Made by a program: the position numbers and the translations under genes. From assembly GCF_001517405.1 (NCBI RefSeq), contig NZ_LN907827.1, forward strand, positions 2,948,915-3,012,914: a DNA stretch of 64,000 bases, given 5' to 3'. Positions 1 through 12,956 of the stretch are shown here, one piece after another (position 1 is the first letter of the stretch; every line of letters starts with the position of its first letter). The stretch is from Duffyella gerundensis (lineage in GTDB: Bacteria; Pseudomonadota; Gammaproteobacteria; Enterobacterales; Enterobacteriaceae). Under the pieces are notes generated by a model. The model was not told the origin of the DNA. It saw only the letters and a list, made by a program, of their open reading frames with translations, and did not search any database.

Positions 1-6
1 GGTTTG

Positions 7-126
7 ATGCCTGGCAGTTCCCTACTCTCGCATGGGGAGACCCCACACTACCATCGGCGCTACGGCGTTTCACTTCTGAGTTCGGCATGGGGTCAGGTGG
101 GACCACCGCGCTAGTGCCGCCAGGCA
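7..126 (-). rRNA. rrf: 5S ribosomal RNA
   Basis: This is the 120-nt 5S rRNA, last gene of the minus-strand rrn operon. The complementary terminal segments (TGCCTGGC at the 5' end, GCCAGGCA at the 3' end on the minus strand) that form helix I are both present. It follows the 23S 3' end by about 95 bases. The 3' end is only six bases from the window edge, so the operon terminator, or any further tRNA or 5S copy, cannot be seen. Confidence 0.97.
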
Positions 127-221
127 AATTCTGTTCCGGACCCCCCCAAAAGGGCGGGCCCGATAATCCGGTACGTGCTGAAAATTGAAACCGCGTCACT
201 GCAAAACGCCTGTGGCGTTGT

Positions 222-3125
<2,904 letters not shown>

Positions 3126-3250
3126 TCACAACCCACAGGCGTCTCGTGAGACGCTGCGGTCATAAGCGTGACGCGAACACGCCGCTCTCTGCGCCCCTTA
3201 TTACGGAGGGACGCGACGACGTGTCGTTTCAATTTTCAGCTTGTTCCGGA

Positions 3251-3263
3251 TTGTTAAAGAGCA
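3251..3263 (-). promoter_or_regulatory. Spacer boxA antitermination element
   Basis: On the minus strand this reads TGCTCTTTAACAA, the canonical rrn boxA bound by NusB/NusE, between tRNA-Ala and the 23S 5' end. A second boxA in the spacer, in addition to the leader copy near 5.3 kb, is usual for enterobacterial rRNA operons. Confidence 0.8.
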
Positions 3264-3319
3264 TAATACTTCGCAGCCCGCCGTTGCCGGCGCGCTCTGA
3301 AGTATTGTTGAAAACCATA

Positions 3320-3395
3320 TGGTGGAGCTAAGCGGGATCGAACCGCTGACCTCCTGCGTGCAAGGCAGGCGCTCTCCCAGCTGAGCTATAGCCCC
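3320..3395 (-). tRNA. alaT: tRNA-Ala (anticodon TGC)
   Basis: A 76-nt tRNA with encoded CCA, reading GGGGCTATAGCTCAGCTGGG at its 5' end on the minus strand. The anticodon loop CTTGCAC gives anticodon TGC for GCN alanine codons. It lies in the 16S-23S spacer downstream of tRNA-Ile and is released from the rRNA transcript. The symbol is generic because rrn operon naming cannot be settled from one copy. Confidence 0.96.
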
Positions 3396-3481
3396 ATACA
3401 GTCTTGCAGAGACCTTTACTACCACTCAACCGAGTGCATCCTCAGGCAAGGATGCCGCTTTGCTCCGCAAGGAGAAAAGCA

Positions 3482-3558
<77 letters not shown>

Positions 3559-3629
3559 GTAGAGGTTTTCTGCTCGTTACTTTCTATCAGACAATCTGTG
3601 TGGACACTGCGCGGGAAGGTATCTTCAGG

Positions 3630-5171
<1,542 letters not shown>

Positions 5172-5322
5172 AAAGTTCGATTTGCTTCAACTCGTGAAGC
5201 GATGCTCAAGGAAAACGTCGTAATGAATTTCAATACGTGTTCACTCTTAAGACTTGATATTTTTTTGCGTCCGGAGACGCTGATATCAATCCTGCGAGTG
5301 CCCACACAGATTGTCTGATAAA

Positions 5323-5335
5323 TTGTTAAAGAGCG
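5323..5335 (-). promoter_or_regulatory. rrn leader boxA element
   Basis: The minus strand reads CGCTCTTTAACAA, one base from the boxA consensus, about 150 bases upstream of the mature 16S 5' end and just downstream of promoter P2. This is the expected position for assembling the rRNA antitermination complex. Confidence 0.75.
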
Positions 5336-5365
5336 GCGCTACATTCTCAGTAGCGCGGGTTGCGT

Positions 5366-5393
5366 ATACTACGCTTTCCCGCTGAAGAGTCAA
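5366..5393 (-). promoter_or_regulatory. rRNA operon promoter P2
   Basis: On the minus strand a -35 TTGACT (5388-5393) and a -10 TAGTAT (5366-5371) are separated by 16 bases, followed by a GC-rich discriminator. Sequence and position match enterobacterial rrn P2. Confidence 0.8.
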
Positions 5394-5461
5394 GGATTTT
5401 CTCACTTATCTCTTCCTGACACGCCGCTGTGTAAGCCGTTGTTCCGTGTCAGTGGAGGCGC

Positions 5462-5489
5462 AGTATAGGGATTTTCTGCGGGGTGGCAA
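5462..5489 (-). promoter_or_regulatory. rRNA operon promoter P1
   Basis: On the minus strand a -35 TTGCCA (5484-5489) and a -10 TATACT (5462-5467) have a 16-base spacer. A GCGCC discriminator and the start region CCACTGACACGG follow, as in E. coli rrn P1. Upstream bases to about 5520 are A/T rich, consistent with an UP element. Fis sites are expected further upstream but were not resolved. Confidence 0.82.
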
Positions 5490-5573
5490 CCCCTAAATGC
5501 AGAAATTATTTCAGTTGCTTATTTTGCAAACAAAATAGCCTTAAAAGGCCTGCGATAGTATAAAAAACCAACA

Positions 5574-5598
5574 AAAATGGGCCCAAAGGCCCATTTTT
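5574..5598 (-). terminator. Intrinsic terminator after clpB
   Basis: A stem of AAAAATGGGCC paired with GGCCCATTTTT lies 13 bases past the clpB stop. Read on the minus strand the hairpin ends in a short T run. It separates clpB from the rrn P1 promoter region, which starts about 85 bases further on. Confidence 0.8.
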
Positions 5599-5610
5599 GA
5601 CGGATACTAC

Positions 5611-8184
5611 TTATTGATGAGCGACGATTTGGCCGTCTTCAACATCAAGCTTGATGTTTTTACCAGGCAACAAAGTTCCCGCCAAGATTTGATTCGCTAA
5701 CGGGTTCTCTATCTGTTGCTGAATAGCGCGTTTCAGAGGACGCGCGCCATAAACCGGATCGTAGCCATTCTGTCCCAGCAGTATCAATGCATCATCTGAG
5801 ATATCGATCGTGAAGCCGCGATCTTCCAGACGCTTGTACAGCCGCTGCAATTGCACTTTAGCAATAGAAGCAATATGCGATTCGGCCAGAGGGTGAAAGA
5901 CCACCAGCTCATCGATACGGTTAATGAACTCAGGGCGGAAATGTTGGCCAACCACTGTCATCACCACTTTCTTCATCTCGTCATAATTCACTGCACCGAA
6001 GCGCTCCTGAATCAAATCCGATCCGAGGTTTGATGTCATGATGACGACCGCATTGCGGAAATCAACCGTTCTGCCCTGTCCATCCGTGAGGCGTCCATCA
6101 TCCAGTACCTGAAGCAGGATGTTAAATACGTCCGGATGCGCTTTTTCTATCTCATCCAGCAAAATCACTGAGTAAGGCCGACGACGTATCGCCTCAGTGA
6201 GATATCCGCCCTCTTCATAACCGACATAGCCTGGAGGTGCACCCACCAGTCGTGAAACAGAGTGCTTCTCCATAAACTCAGACATATCGAGCCGCACCAT
6301 CGCATCGTCACTGTCGAAGAGGAAGTTCGCCAGCGCTTTGCACAATTCCGTTTTCCCGACCCCGGTCGGACCGAGGAACAAGAAGGAGCCGATAGGTCGA
6401 TTTGGATCGGCCAGGCCAGCACGGCTGCGGCGAATCGCATTCGATACCGCTTCAACCGCCTCATTCTGACCAATCACGCGTGAATGCAACTGTTGCTCCA
6501 TGCGCAGCAGCTTGTCACGTTCGCCTTCCATCATGCGGTCCACTGGTATACCGGTCCAACGCGCCAGCACGTCAGCAATTTCTACCTCGGTCACGCGGTT
6601 ACGCAACAGACGCATAGTTTTGCCCTCTGACTGCGTCGCCGCGGCCAGCTGTTTCTCCAGCTCCGGAATTTTTCCATATTGCAGTTCAGACATCTGCGCT
6701 AAATCACCTACGCGACGTGCCTGCTCAATGGCCAATCGCGCCTGCTCAAGCTCTGCTTTAATAGTCTGCGTGCCTGACAGCGATGCTTTTTCTGCTTTCC
6801 ACTCTTCTTCCAGCTCAGCGTATTCGCGCTCTTTCTGATTAAGTTCCTCTTCCAGCATGTTAAGCCGCTTAATGCTGGCGTCATCGGACTCTTTCTTCAG
6901 AGCCTGCTGCTCAAGTTTGAGCTGAATAATGCGCCGCTCCAGACGATCCAACGCCTCTGGTTTTGAGTCAATCTGCATACGAATACTTGATGCGGCTTCG
7001 TCAATCAGGTCGATAGCTTTATCCGGCAGCTGGCGATCGGCAATGTAGCGGTGCGATAACGTCGCAGCGGCCACAATAGCCGGGTCGGTGATCTGCACAT
7101 GGTGATGCAGCTCATAGCGCTCTTTTAAGCCACGCAGAATCGCAATCGTATCTTCCACGCTGGGCTCAGCCACCAACACCTTCTGGAAACGGCGCTCCAG
7201 AGCAGCATCCTTCTCTATATACTGCCGATACTCATCAAGCGTGGTTGCGCCAACACAATGCAGCTCACCGCGAGCCAGCGCAGGTTTAAGCATGTTGCCT
7301 GCATCCATCGCACCATCGGCTTTACCGGCTCCGACCATGGTGTGCAGCTCGTCAATAAACAGGATTACGTTGCCTTCCTGCTTAGAAAGATCGCTGAGCA
7401 CTCCTTTGAGGCGTTCTTCGAACTCCCCGCGATATTTAGCACCGGCCACCAGTGCACCCATATCCAGCGCCAGCACCCGACGGCCTTTAAGGCCTTCAGG
7501 CACTTCGCCATTAATGATCCGCTGAGCAAGTCCTTCAACAATCGCCGTTTTACCCACGCCCGGTTCACCAATCAGCACCGGGTTATTCTTGGTACGGCGC
7601 TGTAATACCTGAATCGTGCGACGGATCTCTTCGTCACGACCAATGACCGGGTCAAGCTTGCCCTGCTCCGCACGCTCGGTGAGATCGACAGTGTATTTTT
7701 TTAATGCCTGACGCTGATCTTCAGCACCCTGATCGTTCACGTTGTCTCCTCCACGAAGTTGTTCAATGGCATGGTTTAGCTTCTCCTGAGTAGCACCTGC
7801 ATTTTTCAGGAGATCCGCCAGAGAACCGCGCGAATCGAGTGCCGCCAGGACAAATAGCTCAGATGAAATAAAATTGTCACCGCGTTTTTGCGCCAGCTTG
7901 TCGCAAAGATTGAGCACGCGGATGAGATCGGCGGAAGGTTGCACATCACCATCCGCGCCTTCAACCTGCGGCAAACGGCTGATAGCCTGTTCGATACTGC
8001 TGCGTAATGCGGCAACATCGGTTCCGGCAGAACTCAATAAAGGCCGTACAGATCCGCCTTCCTGATTAAGCAATGCGCTCATCAGATGAAGAGGTTCGAT
8101 GAATTGGTTATCACGCCCGAGAGCAAGCGATTGGGCATCAGCTAAAGCCAGCTGAAATTTATTGGTAAGACGATCCAGACGCAT
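5611..8184 (-). CDS. clpB: ATP-dependent disaggregase ClpB
   Basis: Hsp100 AAA+ disaggregase that acts with DnaK to extract proteins from cytoplasmic aggregates. The protein is 857 aa, the E. coli length: N-terminal domain to about 145, first AAA module with Walker A GEPGVGKT (about 206-213) and Walker B FIDELHT, a long coiled-coil M domain (about 410-530), and second AAA module with GPTGVGKT (about 605-612) and LLDEIEKAH. The start at 8184 ([11 protein letters not shown]) is chosen over an in-frame start seven codons upstream because GGAGGAATT precedes it. A GTG at codon 149 (7738-7740) has its own strong GGAGGAG ribosome site, as for the N-terminally truncated ClpB isoform of E. coli. A heat-shock promoter lies just upstream. 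Confidence 0.98.
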   Translation of the reverse strand: MRLDRLTNKFQLALADAQSLALGRDNQFIEPLHLMSALLNQEGGSVRPLLSSAGTDVAALRSSIEQAISRLPQVEGADGDVQPSADLIRVLNLCDKLAQKRGDNFISSELFVLAALDSRGSLADLLKNAGATQEKLNHAIEQLRGGDNVNDQGAEDQRQALKKYTVDLTERAEQGKLDPVIGRDEEIRRTIQVLQRRTKNNPVLIGEPGVGKTAIVEGLAQRIINGEVPEGLKGRRVLALDMGALVAGAKYRGEFEERLKGVLSDLSKQEGNVILFIDELHTMVGAGKADGAMDAGNMLKPALARGELHCVGATTLDEYRQYIEKDAALERRFQKVLVAEPSVEDTIAILRGLKERYELHHHVQITDPAIVAAATLSHRYIADRQLPDKAIDLIDEAASSIRMQIDSKPEALDRLERRIIQLKLEQQALKKESDDASIKRLNMLEEELNQKEREYAELEEEWKAEKASLSGTQTIKAELEQARLAIEQARRVGDLAQMSELQYGKIPELEKQLAAATQSEGKTMRLLRNRVTEVEIADVLARWTGIPVDRMMEGERDKLLRMEQQLHSRVIGQNEAVEAVSNAIRRSRAGLADPNRPIGSFLFLGPTGVGKTELCKALANFLFDSDDAMVRLDMSEFMEKHSVSRLVGAPPGYVGYEEGGYLTEAIRRRPYSVILLDEIEKAHPDVFNILLQVLDDGRLTDGQGRTVDFRNAVVIMTSNLGSDLIQERFGAVNYDEMKKVVMTVVGQHFRPEFINRIDELVVFHPLAESHIASIAKVQLQRLYKRLEDRGFTIDISDDALILLGQNGYDPVYGARPLKRAIQQQIENPLANQILAGTLLPGKNIKLDVEDGQIVAHQ

Positions 8185-8221
8185 AATTCCTCCCATTAAG
8201 GTCATAATGCTACTGGAGATT

Positions 8222-8249
8222 AAATGAGGTCTTACCTCAAGTTTTCAAG
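8222..8249 (-). promoter_or_regulatory. Sigma-32 heat-shock promoter of clpB
   Basis: The minus strand has CTTGAAA (8243-8249), a 13-base spacer, then CCTCATTT (8222-8229). This fits the sigma-32 consensus CTTGAAA-N11-16-CCCCATNT with one -10 mismatch. It sits about 40 bases ahead of the clpB start, in the position of the known E. coli clpB heat-shock promoter. Confidence 0.85.
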
Positions 8250-8307
8250 GTTTATGACCTGTATCTGGTATAAAAAATACGCTACCGGATCGTCTTGTGG
8301 TGCAAGG

Positions 8308-9042
8308 TTATAACAGCCAAACCAAAGTTGCCATACGACCGGTTGATCCGTCGCGCCGCCAGGAGAAAAAATGTTCAGGTTCAGAAACGGTACAATGCGT
8401 GCCGCCGCTGATTGAGGTTACGCCACAGGCGGTTAAACGCTGACAGGCTAATTGCCAGATATCAGCGAGGTATTTCTCGCCAGCTGGCACAAAGGCTGTG
8501 GCGGCCTCAGCGTCATGCGCCATAAAGGCAGCGCGCACTTCCCCACCGACTTCAAAACGTTGTGGGCCAATTGCAGGACCCAGCCAGATATGAATCTGCG
8601 CAGCGGGAACGCTAAACTGCGCCAGCGTATTCTCCAGCACGCCTGCACACAGGCCGCGCCATCCTGCATGTGCCGCCGCGACCTCTGTGCCATCATAAGA
8701 GCAAAACAATACAGGTAAACAATCTGCCGTCATTACGGCACACGGCATAGCAGCGTGGTTGCTCCAGACGGCGTCGGCTTGCGGAGGCCGGTCAAAGGCC
8801 TCAGTCAGGTGCACAACATCGGTACCATGAACCTGATCAAGCCATATCGGCATGGTTGGCAGTGAGGCCAACGCTACCAGACGCTGACGATTTGCCGCGA
8901 CGGCTGCCGGGTTATCACCCACGTGCGCGCCAAGATTCAACGAATCCCAGGGTGCAGCACTGATGCCGCCCGCACGTGTTGTTGAACAGGCCCGAACATT
9001 AGCCGGTGCCGGCCAGTCAGGAATGATCAGGTGACTTACCAA
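8308..9042 (-). CDS. pgeF: Polyphenol oxidase/purine nucleoside phosphorylase family protein PgeF (YfiH)
   Basis: YfiH/PgeF family protein, 244 aa against 243 in E. coli. The family is linked to peptidoglycan editing (preventing misincorporated L-Ser in the stem peptide) and to copper/zinc-dependent nucleoside and phenol chemistry in vitro. The three conserved metal/active-site residues are visible: H72 (DQVHG), C108 (CAVMTADC) and H125 (AHAGWRG). The start overlaps the rluD stop region by seven bases, so the two genes are translationally coupled. No terminator separates it from the clpB promoter downstream. Confidence 0.93.
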   Translation of the reverse strand: MVSHLIIPDWPAPANVRACSTTRAGGISAAPWDSLNLGAHVGDNPAAVAANRQRLVALASLPTMPIWLDQVHGTDVVHLTEAFDRPPQADAVWSNHAAMPCAVMTADCLPVLFCSYDGTEVAAAHAGWRGLCAGVLENTLAQFSVPAAQIHIWLGPAIGPQRFEVGGEVRAAFMAHDAEAATAFVPAGEKYLADIWQLACQRLTACGVTSISGGTHCTVSEPEHFFSWRRDGSTGRMATLVWLL

Positions 9043-10013
9043 TCAAGCTGGTCCTTGAACATTTCAGTATCGGCCTTCAGAGCGGCATTCAACTCAACCA
9101 TATCCTGTGGCAAGGGTGCATGCCACTCCATCTCAATACCGGTAATAGGATGGTACAAACGGAGCATCGTCGCATGCAGCGCCTGACGATCGAAGCCGCG
9201 CAGCGTCTGCACGAATTCATCAGAAGCGCCTTTTGGCGGACGCGGACGGCCACCATAAAGTGGATCGCCGACTAATGGATGGTTGATATGTGACATATGC
9301 ACGCGAATCTGATGCGTTCGGCCGGTTTCGAGACGCAGTCGCAGACGAGTATGCGCACGAAAATGTTCCATGATGCGGTAATGCGTTGTGGCTGGCTTGC
9401 CCATTGGGTGCACGGCCATGTGGGTGCGTTTCGTTGAATGCCGACTGATCGGTTCATTCACCGTGCCACCTGCGGTCATGCGGCCAATGGCCACCGCCTC
9501 ATATTCGCGCGTGATTTCACGCAGCTGTAGCGATTCAACCAGATAGGTTTGCGCCGGTACCGTTTTCGCCACCACCATCAAGCCGGTGGTATCTTTATCA
9601 AGACGATGCACAATACCTGCACGCGGCACATCCATGATTGGCGAATAGTAATGCAGCAACGCATTGAGCACCGTGCCATCAGGATTGCCTGCGCCTGGAT
9701 GTACCACCAGCCCACGCGGTTTATTGATGACCAGGATGTCATCGTCTTCATGAACGATATCCAGTGCAATATCCTGCGCTTCCCAGCGCTGCGCTTCTTC
9801 GATAGCCGCATCAATGGCGACCTTCTCTCCACCCAGGACTTTCTCTTTGGGTGTGTCGACAATTGCGCCATTTACCGTTACACGGCGCTCAAGAATCCAC
9901 TCTTTAATGCGAGAACGGGAATAATCAGGGAACAATTCTGCTAAAGACTGATCTAAGCGTTGTCCAAGTTGCGACTCAGACACCGTTGCGGTGAGTTGTA
10001 CTAGTTGTGCCAT
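9036..10013 (-). CDS. rluD: 23S rRNA pseudouridine(1911/1915/1917) synthase RluD
   Basis: Makes the three pseudouridines in helix 69 of 23S rRNA, in the ribosomal intersubunit bridge. The protein is 325 aa: an N-terminal S4 RNA-binding domain (about 18-80) followed by the RluA-type catalytic domain. The catalytic aspartate is D139 in GIVHRLDKDTTG, the same number as in E. coli. It is divergent from bamD across a 130-base intergenic region and is followed by the overlapping pgeF. The rluD-bamD divergent arrangement is standard in Enterobacterales. Confidence 0.97.
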   Translation of the reverse strand: MAQLVQLTATVSESQLGQRLDQSLAELFPDYSRSRIKEWILERRVTVNGAIVDTPKEKVLGGEKVAIDAAIEEAQRWEAQDIALDIVHEDDDILVINKPRGLVVHPGAGNPDGTVLNALLHYYSPIMDVPRAGIVHRLDKDTTGLMVVAKTVPAQTYLVESLQLREITREYEAVAIGRMTAGGTVNEPISRHSTKRTHMAVHPMGKPATTHYRIMEHFRAHTRLRLRLETGRTHQIRVHMSHINHPLVGDPLYGGRPRPPKGASDEFVQTLRGFDRQALHATMLRLYHPITGIEMEWHAPLPQDMVELNAALKADTEMFKDQLDW

Positions 10014-10143
10014 ATACAGCTTCTTCGTTAACGTTGGGTTTTCACGGCGATGCCGTTTAATATAATGTGCTATCGTACCCGGTCACTATCGGAAGCTTAA
10101 CGGACAGCTTCCGCACTAACACTTTGAGGATAAGCAAATCGTC

Positions 10144-10875
10144 ATGACGCGTATGAAATATTTGGTGGCTGCAGCCACGTTGAGCCTGGCACTGGTCGGT
10201 TGCTCCAGCTCCAAGGATACGGTACCTGACAGCCCGCCATCTGAGCTTTACGCTACGGCTCAGCAAAAGCTGCAGGACGGTAACTTCAAAGGAGCAATAA
10301 CGCAACTCGAAGCGCTGGATAACCGCTATCCGTTTGGTCCTTACTCACAGCAAGTGCAGCTTGATCTCATTTACGCTTATTACAAAAATGCCGATTTACC
10401 GCTGGCTCAGGCAGCTATTGAACGCTTTATGCGTCTGAATCCGACTCATCCAAATATTGATTATGTCGTCTACATGAAAGGACTGACTGACATGGCGCTG
10501 GATGATTCTGCATTACAGGGCTTTTTTGGTATCGATCGTTCGGATCGCGATCCGACCCATGCACGTGATGCATTTCGTGACTTTTCGCAGCTGCTGCGGA
10601 ACTATCCGAACAGCCAATATGCTACCGATGCCAATAAGCGTTTAGTTTACCTGAAAGACCGTTTGGCTAAATATGAGCTTTCTGTGGCGCAATTCTATAC
10701 TAAACGCGGGGCTTATGTCGCTGTTGTTAATCGTGTAGAGGGAATGATGCGTGATTACAATGATACGCAGGCAACGCGCCAGGCATTGCCGCTGATGGAA
10801 AACGCTTACCGTAAGCTGCAGCTAAATGCTGAAGCAGACAAAGTTGCTAAGCTGATTGCCGCTAATCCGGCCTGA
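10144..10875 (+). CDS. bamD: Outer membrane assembly lipoprotein BamD
   Basis: Essential lipoprotein of the BAM complex that inserts beta-barrel proteins into the outer membrane. The 243-aa precursor has a signal peptide with lipobox LVGC, so the acylated residue is C20. The rest consists of tetratricopeptide-like helical pairs starting at [19 protein letters not shown]. Next to C20 is Ser-Ser, compatible with outer-membrane sorting. It has its own upstream region, shared divergently with rluD, and an intrinsic terminator 20 bases after the stop, so it is probably monocistronic. Confidence 0.97.
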   Translation: MTRMKYLVAAATLSLALVGCSSSKDTVPDSPPSELYATAQQKLQDGNFKGAITQLEALDNRYPFGPYSQQVQLDLIYAYYKNADLPLAQAAIERFMRLNPTHPNIDYVVYMKGLTDMALDDSALQGFFGIDRSDRDPTHARDAFRDFSQLLRNYPNSQYATDANKRLVYLKDRLAKYELSVAQFYTKRGAYVAVVNRVEGMMRDYNDTQATRQALPLMENAYRKLQLNAEADKVAKLIAANPA

Positions 10876-10894
10876 AAACGATCTGCTTCAAACT

Positions 10895-10922
10895 AAAAAG
10901 GCAGCCTCAGGCTGCCTTTTTT
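10895..10922 (+). terminator. Intrinsic terminator after bamD
   Basis: Stem AGGCAGCC/GGCTGCCT with a short TCA loop, preceded by AAAA and followed by six T. It stands 20 bases after the bamD stop. Confidence 0.88.
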
Positions 10923-11068
10923 ATGGCGGTGAACCGCGCTTATTTCTGCCGTTTCGCCTGCGTTAACTCATCAACTATGCCTGTTAATTTCTCACAGCTC
11001 AAGCGGCACTGCGCAGGTTTGGGAAAGCACCTCACAAATCCTTCTCATTGACATAAAGTGACATTTTT

Positions 11069-11111
11069 TCGTGACCTACGTCACACAAATAACTGCCTTA
11101 AACGTTATGCT
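11069..11111 (+). promoter_or_regulatory. Candidate class II CRP-dependent promoter of raiA
   Basis: A CRP-like site, CGTGA-N6-TCACA (11070-11085), is one base off the consensus half-sites. A -10-like TATGCT lies at 11106-11111. If transcription starts about seven bases after that hexamer, the CRP centre falls near -40.5, the class II position, replacing a -35 element. CRP control of raiA agrees with the known stationary-phase and catabolite response of the gene, but the assignment here is inference from spacing. Confidence 0.6.
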
Positions 11112-11146
11112 GAACCTACCAATCCGGAAACAACAGAGAGGTATTA

Positions 11147-11476
11147 ATGATGATTGTGAACATTACCAGCAAGCAGATGGAAATCACTGAAGCCATTCGC
11201 CAGCACGTCGAGGAACGCCTCGCCAAGTTAGAAAAATGGCAAACCGATCTGATTAATCCTCATATTGTCCTTTCCAAAGAACCCAAAGATTTTGTTGCCG
11301 ATGCAACCATCAACACCCCTAACGGCACGCTGGTCGCGAGCGCCAAGCATGAAGACATGTATACCGCTATTAATGAGCTGATTGCCAAGCTGGTTCGCCA
11401 ACTGAATAAAGTGCAGCATAAAGGCGAAGCTCGTCGGGCCAACGCCAGCGTAAAAGATATCAGTATCGCCAGTTGA
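11147..11476 (+). CDS. raiA: Ribosome-associated translation inhibitor RaiA (protein Y)
   Basis: Binds the 30S decoding channel in cold or stationary cells and inactivates 70S ribosomes without dimerising them. The protein is 109 aa with the HPF/RaiA fold and the conserved segments [13 protein letters not shown] and [13 protein letters not shown]. It ends at VKDISIAS and lacks the acidic EEVEEE tail of E. coli RaiA (113 aa). Two adjacent ATGs follow an AGAGG ribosome site; the first has a spacing of five and is annotated, though the second (11150) aligns slightly better with E. coli. It has its own promoter and terminator. Confidence 0.95.
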   Translation: MMIVNITSKQMEITEAIRQHVEERLAKLEKWQTDLINPHIVLSKEPKDFVADATINTPNGTLVASAKHEDMYTAINELIAKLVRQLNKVQHKGEARRANASVKDISIAS

Positions 11477-11492
11477 TTATCTCGCCATGAAT

Positions 11493-11517
11493 AACGCGCC
11501 TCAGGGCGCGTTTTTTA
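11493..11517 (+). terminator. Intrinsic terminator after raiA
   Basis: Stem AACGCGCC paired with GGGCGCG around a TCA loop, followed by six T. The T run directly abuts the -35 hexamer of the pheL-pheA promoter. Confidence 0.85.
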
Positions 11518-11547
11518 TTGACAGCATGAAATTGCTACGGGTAAGGT
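11518..11547 (+). promoter_or_regulatory. Promoter of the pheL-pheA attenuation unit
   Basis: A perfect -35 TTGACA (11518-11523) is followed after 18 bases by TAAGGT (11542-11547), a weak -10. The TTGACAGC...TACGGGTA layout parallels the E. coli pheA promoter. The start would lie about 20 bases ahead of the leader peptide ATG. Confidence 0.65.
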
Positions 11548-11574
11548 TATCCCCTGGTTTTTGTGGAACATTTA

Positions 11575-11622
11575 ATGAAACTATCACCGTTTTTCTTCGC
11601 CTTCTTTTTTATTTTCCCCTAA
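11575..11622 (+). CDS. pheL: pheA operon leader peptide PheL
   Basis: A 15-codon frame encodes [15 protein letters not shown], with seven phenylalanines in runs of three, three and one. It matches the E. coli PheL pattern ([15 protein letters not shown]). Ribosome stalling at these Phe codons when charged tRNA-Phe is scarce prevents formation of the terminator at 11670-11697 and allows pheA transcription. It is too short for routine gene finders. Position between promoter and attenuator, composition and length all agree. Confidence 0.94.
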   Translation: [15 protein letters not shown]

Positions 11623-11669
11623 CAGGGAGGCGATGCGTCGTGTGAGAAAGAAACCGAAGACGAACATCA

Positions 11670-11697
11670 AAGCCTCCCAAACGGGAGGCTTTTTTTA
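11670..11697 (+). terminator. pheA transcription attenuator
   Basis: Stem AGCCTCCC/GGGAGGCT closed by a short AAAC loop and followed by seven T, between pheL and pheA. A GGGAGG just after the pheL stop (11625-11630) can pair with the CCTCCC arm and so act as the antiterminator strand. Confidence 0.9.
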
Positions 11698-11720
11698 TTG
11701 CACCGCTTACAGGTAGCCCT

Positions 11721-12881
11721 ATGACATCCGACAACCCTTTACTGGTATTGCGCGATAAAATCAGTGCCGTAGATGAGAAACTGCTGAAGCTGCTGGCTGA
11801 ACGCCGCCAGTTGGCCATTGGTGTGGCTCAGGCCAAAATGGCCACCAAACGCCCGATCCGCGATACCGAACGCGAACGTCAGCTGCTTGAGCATCTGATT
11901 ACCCTGGGCAAAGTACATAAGCTTGATGCGCATTACATTACCCGGCTATTTCAGCTGATCATTGAGGATTCAGTTCTGACGCAGCAGGCATTGCTGCAAA
12001 AGGATTTGAATCAAACTCAGCTGCAATCGGCACGTATCGCCTTTCTTGGCCCGAAAGGCTCCTACTCACATCTGGCAGCCCGTAAGTATGCGACTCGCCA
12101 TTTTGAAAACTATGTGGAATGCGGCTGCCTTAAATTTCACGACATTATAAAACTGGTGGAAACCGGACAGGCGGATTACGCCGTGTTGCCGATTGAAAAC
12201 ACCAGTTCCGGTTCAATCAACGATGTTTATGATCTGCTGCAGCAAACCAGCCTGTCTATAGTGGGTGAAATGACCGTGCCGATTGATCATTGCATTCTGG
12301 TGGCGGGCGCAGCCGATCTGCAGAAAATCGACACGGTTTACAGCCATCCACAGCCGTTTCAGCAGTGCAGCCAATTTTTAAATCGTTTTCCACACTGGAA
12401 AATTGAATATACCGAAAGCACCGCTGCGGCAATGGAGAAAGTTGCGGCTATGAATTCGCCCACCGTTGCGGCTATCGGCAGCGAAGCAGGCGGCGAGTTG
12501 TATCAGCTAAAGGTGCTCGAACGCCATCTTGCTAATCAACAGCAAAATATCACGCGCTTTATTATCCTGGCGCGTAAAGCCGTTGAGGTATCGTCGCAGG
12601 TGCCAGCGAAAACAACGCTGATCATGGCAACCGGCCAGCAAGCCGGTGCGCTGGTGGAAGCGCTGTTGGTATTGCGCCAGCACAACCTCATCATGAGCAA
12701 ACTTGAATCGCGGCCAATCAACGGCAACCCTTGGGAAGAGATGTTTTATCTTGATGTACAGGGCAATTTACGCTCAGAGGCGATGCAGCATGCGTTGCGC
12801 GAATTAACCGCAATTACCCGTTCGCTGAAAGTGCTTGGCTGCTATCCTGGCGAAAACGTTATTCCGGTCGATCCCGCCTGA
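11721..12881 (+). CDS. pheA: Bifunctional chorismate mutase/prephenate dehydratase PheA
   Basis: Converts chorismate to prephenate and then phenylpyruvate, the committed branch to phenylalanine, in the cytoplasm. The protein is 386 aa as in E. coli. An AroQ-type chorismate mutase domain (about 1-95) is followed by prephenate dehydratase (about 105-285, with [10 protein letters not shown] and [13 protein letters not shown]) and a C-terminal ACT regulatory domain carrying the GALV and ESRP motifs (near 309 and 329) that bind feedback-inhibiting phenylalanine. Expression is attenuated through pheL. It converges with tyrA across a shared bidirectional terminator. Confidence 0.98.
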   Translation: MTSDNPLLVLRDKISAVDEKLLKLLAERRQLAIGVAQAKMATKRPIRDTERERQLLEHLITLGKVHKLDAHYITRLFQLIIEDSVLTQQALLQKDLNQTQLQSARIAFLGPKGSYSHLAARKYATRHFENYVECGCLKFHDIIKLVETGQADYAVLPIENTSSGSINDVYDLLQQTSLSIVGEMTVPIDHCILVAGAADLQKIDTVYSHPQPFQQCSQFLNRFPHWKIEYTESTAAAMEKVAAMNSPTVAAIGSEAGGELYQLKVLERHLANQQQNITRFIILARKAVEVSSQVPAKTTLIMATGQQAGALVEALLVLRQHNLIMSKLESRPINGNPWEEMFYLDVQGNLRSEAMQHALRELTAITRSLKVLGCYPGENVIPVDPA

Positions 12882-12898
12882 TATGCGACACGGGTAAT

Positions 12899-12932
12899 AA
12901 AAAAACGCCGACTCTGCAGTCGGCGTTTTTTT
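12899..12932. terminator. Bidirectional terminator between pheA and tyrA
   Basis: A symmetrical hairpin (ACGCCGACT/AGTCGGCGT) is flanked by an A run on the left and a T run on the right. It can end both the plus-strand pheA and the minus-strand aroF-tyrA transcripts. Confidence 0.88.
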
Positions 12933-12956
12933 ATTTATCGCGCATGCATTCAGCGA

